Below, in pieces: positions 5,667-6,948 of a stretch of DNA of 6,948 nucleotides; position 1 is the stretch's first letter, and each line of letters begins with the position of its first letter. Both the position numbers and the translations under genes were made by a program. The stretch comes from Acidimicrobiia bacterium (GTDB taxonomy: Bacteria; Actinomycetota; Acidimicrobiia; Spongiisociales; UBA5794). The DNA is taken from the NCBI GenBank assembly GCA_013003515.1, contig JABDIW010000138.1:1-6948 (forward strand), read 5' to 3'. The notes beneath the pieces were generated by a model that saw nothing but the letters and a program-made list of their open reading frames with translations, made no database searches and had not been told where the DNA came from.

Positions 5667-6425
5667 ATGGCAACACTGGTCTTCTTCCATGCTCACCCCG
5701 ATGACGAGGCCATCGCCACCGGCGGGACGATGCACCGGGCCGTGCAGGACGGGCATCGGGTCGTCCTCGTGGTGGCAACCCGCGGCGAGCACGGTGAGGT
5801 GCCCGATGGCTTCCTGCATCCGGACGAGGAGCTGGCCGCCCGGCGGGTCGCCGAGGTACACCTCGCAGCCGAGATCATCGGAACCCACCGCGTCGAGTTC
5901 CTGCCCTATCGCGACTCGGGGATGATGGGCGAACCGACGAACGAGCACGAGGGCTCGTTCTGGACGGCTCCGGTCCACGATGCGGCCGACCACCTCGTCC
6001 GCCTGTTGCGCGAAGAGAACGCCGACGTGCTGACGATGTACGACGAGAACGGCGGCTACGGGCATCCCGACCACATCCAGGTGCACCGCGTTGGGCACCG
6101 TGCGGCCGAGCTCGTCCCGGGACTCAGGCTGTTCGAGGCCACCATGAACCGGGACCGCATCCGCGAGATGATGAGCGAGGCGGACCGGGACGACGGGCCC
6201 GACGTCGAGACGCTGGGGTCGCCCGATGCGGTGATCACCACGGCCGTCGACGTGTCCGGGGTGCTCGATGTCAAGCGCCGGGCAATGGCCGCCCACGCGT
6301 CTCAGATCCCGCCCGACTCGTGGTTCATGCAACTCGGCCCGGAGGCTTTCTTGGCCGCGTTCGGCACCGAGTGGTTCATCCGCAAGGACGCCGTGGTCGT
6401 CGATCGGGAGCCCTGGCTGCTCTAG
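5667..6425 (+). CDS. PIG-L family zinc deacetylase, MshB/Mca-like
   Basis: This 252-residue protein belongs to the GlcNAc-PI de-N-acetylase (PIG-L, PF02585) family of zinc enzymes that remove N-acetyl groups from GlcNAc-type substrates. The first metal motif is HAHPDDE, with His10, catalytic Asp12 and Asp13. The second is YGHPDHIQVH, with His133 (equivalent to the general-acid His of MshB) and zinc ligand His136. YRDSGM at 81-86 and YDENGGYGHPDH at 125-136 resemble MshB and Mca, which act in mycothiol synthesis and in detoxification of mycothiol conjugates. It is somewhat shorter than those (about 290-300 residues), so another PIG-L substrate is possible. The ATG at 5667 has no ribosome binding site and may be leaderless; an in-frame ATG at 5655 would add four residues. 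No mycothiol gene is next to it here. Family certain, exact substrate not. Confidence 0.9.
   Translation: MATLVFFHAHPDDEAIATGGTMHRAVQDGHRVVLVVATRGEHGEVPDGFLHPDEELAARRVAEVHLAAEIIGTHRVEFLPYRDSGMMGEPTNEHEGSFWTAPVHDAADHLVRLLREENADVLTMYDENGGYGHPDHIQVHRVGHRAAELVPGLRLFEATMNRDRIREMMSEADRDDGPDVETLGSPDAVITTAVDVSGVLDVKRRAMAAHASQIPPDSWFMQLGPEAFLAAFGTEWFIRKDAVVVDREPWLL
6422..6425. other. Shared CTAG: overlapping stop codons of convergent genes
   Basis: The plus-strand deacetylase ends with TAG at 6423-6425 and the minus-strand transporter ends with TAG at 6424-6422. One palindromic CTAG therefore supplies both stops and the genes overlap tail to tail by 4 bp. There is no room for a terminator between them, so any terminator must lie inside the opposite gene. 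Confidence 0.9.
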
Positions 6426-6948
6426 GACGTCGGGGTGCGACGGGACACGGCCAGGTTGAGTACCGCGGCGAGCAGGATCGTCCCGACCAGGATCCCGGGG
6501 ATCACCTCCAGCGTCGTTCGCTCGGCAACGATGCCCACGATCCACGGAACGGAGACACCGCCGAGGGCGGCTGCTGTGAACTGGAGCCCCATGATCTCGC
6601 CAGCCACGTCCCTGCCGATCCTGTGCGGCGTCAACAACACCAGTAGCGGGAAGATGCCTGCCATCCCCAAGCCCGCGATGACGAACCCCACAATCGACAG
6701 CGTCAGTGTCTGTGCCCCCCACACGATCGCCATCCCCGACGCGGCGACCACAAACGCTCCGTACAACATCGAGCGTGGCGGGAAACGGTCCCCCACCGTG
6801 CCGTACCCGAGCCTCCCCACGGTCAGCCCGCCCCAGTAGAGCGATACCACGAACCCCGCAGCCGTGTCCCCGATGTCCCTCGATTCGGTGAGGAGACTGA
6901 ACGCCCACTGGCCGGCGGCGAGCTCGGACCCGGTGTACAGCATGAAGA
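6422..6948 (-). CDS. MFS transporter, C-terminal half (cut by window edge)
   Basis: The frame stays open to the right edge, and the first visible codons (FMLYTGSELAAGQW) look like the inside of a membrane helix rather than a start, so the ATG at 6943 is probably internal. The roughly 175 visible residues hold about six hydrophobic segments, fitting helices 7-12 of a major facilitator superfamily permease. GRLGYGTVGDRF is the G-x3-D-R type loop motif repeated between helices 8 and 9. The opening 'LYxGxExxxGQW' resembles the fucose-permease-like (FucP/YfkF) branch, whose members move sugars or other small solutes by proton symport or act as exporters. The substrate cannot be told. It ends in ..SRRTPTS with a short cytoplasmic tail. 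Confidence 0.85.
   Translation of the reverse strand, partial: FMLYTGSELAAGQWAFSLLTESRDIGDTAAGFVVSLYWGGLTVGRLGYGTVGDRFPPRSMLYGAFVVAASGMAIVWGAQTLTLSIVGFVIAGLGMAGIFPLLVLLTPHRIGRDVAGEIMGLQFTAAALGGVSVPWIVGIVAERTTLEVIPGILVGTILLAAVLNLAVSRRTPTS

Noticed and set aside
3764..5704. A 646-codon open frame on the plus strand antisense to the acyl-CoA dehydrogenase
   Set aside because: The minus strand encodes a complete dehydrogenase with all catalytic motifs. The antisense translation is His/Gly/Asp-rich with no recognisable domain, as expected for a mirrored frame in GC-rich DNA.
5640..6908. A 422-codon open frame on the minus strand across the deacetylase and transporter
   Set aside because: It is antisense to the PIG-L gene and out of frame within the transporter. 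It spans two unrelated real genes and shows no domain.
1..6948. Search for CRISPR, tRNA/rRNA, insertion sequences, toxin-antitoxin or defence genes
   Set aside because: No regularly spaced repeats, tRNA-like arms, transposase motifs or defence domains were seen. Almost every base lies in one of eight ordinary-looking genes.

Overview
The window is GC-rich (roughly two thirds G+C by eye), densely coded DNA. It most likely comes from an actinobacterium, possibly a deep-branching group such as Acidimicrobiia. Three things support this: a protein of the actinobacterial RsiG (AmfC-type) anti-sigma family, a PIG-L deacetylase resembling the mycothiol enzymes MshB and Mca, and the lack of ribosome binding sites at the two divergent gene starts, which fits leaderless mRNAs. 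The class-level placement is inference.

Layout. Six genes run on the minus strand from about 5629 down to the left edge. In order of transcription they are: a long acyl-CoA dehydrogenase (5629-3869); a HAD-IB phosphatase starting 1 nt after it (3867-3088); an 89-nt gap holding a candidate promoter; a secreted coiled-coil M23 peptidase (2998-1904); an RsiG-like anti-sigma protein (1893-1354); an R. etli-type L-asparaginase (1350-394); and the N-terminal part of a CelD-like GNAT acetyltransferase (397-1, cut by the edge). Gaps within each group are 10 nt or less, or the genes overlap, so there are probably two transcription units: dehydrogenase-HAD, and peptidase-rsiG-asparaginase-GNAT. A PIG-L deacetylase (5667-6425, plus) diverges from the dehydrogenase across only 37 nt. 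It converges on the C-terminal half of an MFS transporter (6948-6422, minus, cut by the edge), and the two genes share one CTAG as their stop codons.

How the genes may work together. The first unit points to acyl-CoA oxidation and a phosphatase, perhaps in lipid metabolism. The second joins cell-wall remodelling (M23) to a putative c-di-GMP-responsive anti-sigma factor. The gap upstream of the peptidase contains TGAA-N16-GCCGATAG, close to the WhiG/FliA consensus TAAA-N15/16-GCCGATAA. If real, the anti-sigma gene would be transcribed by the sigma factor its family inhibits. This is the most interesting signal here. I found no CRISPR array, RNA gene, mobile element or phage gene, and no stretch over 300 nt without a gene.
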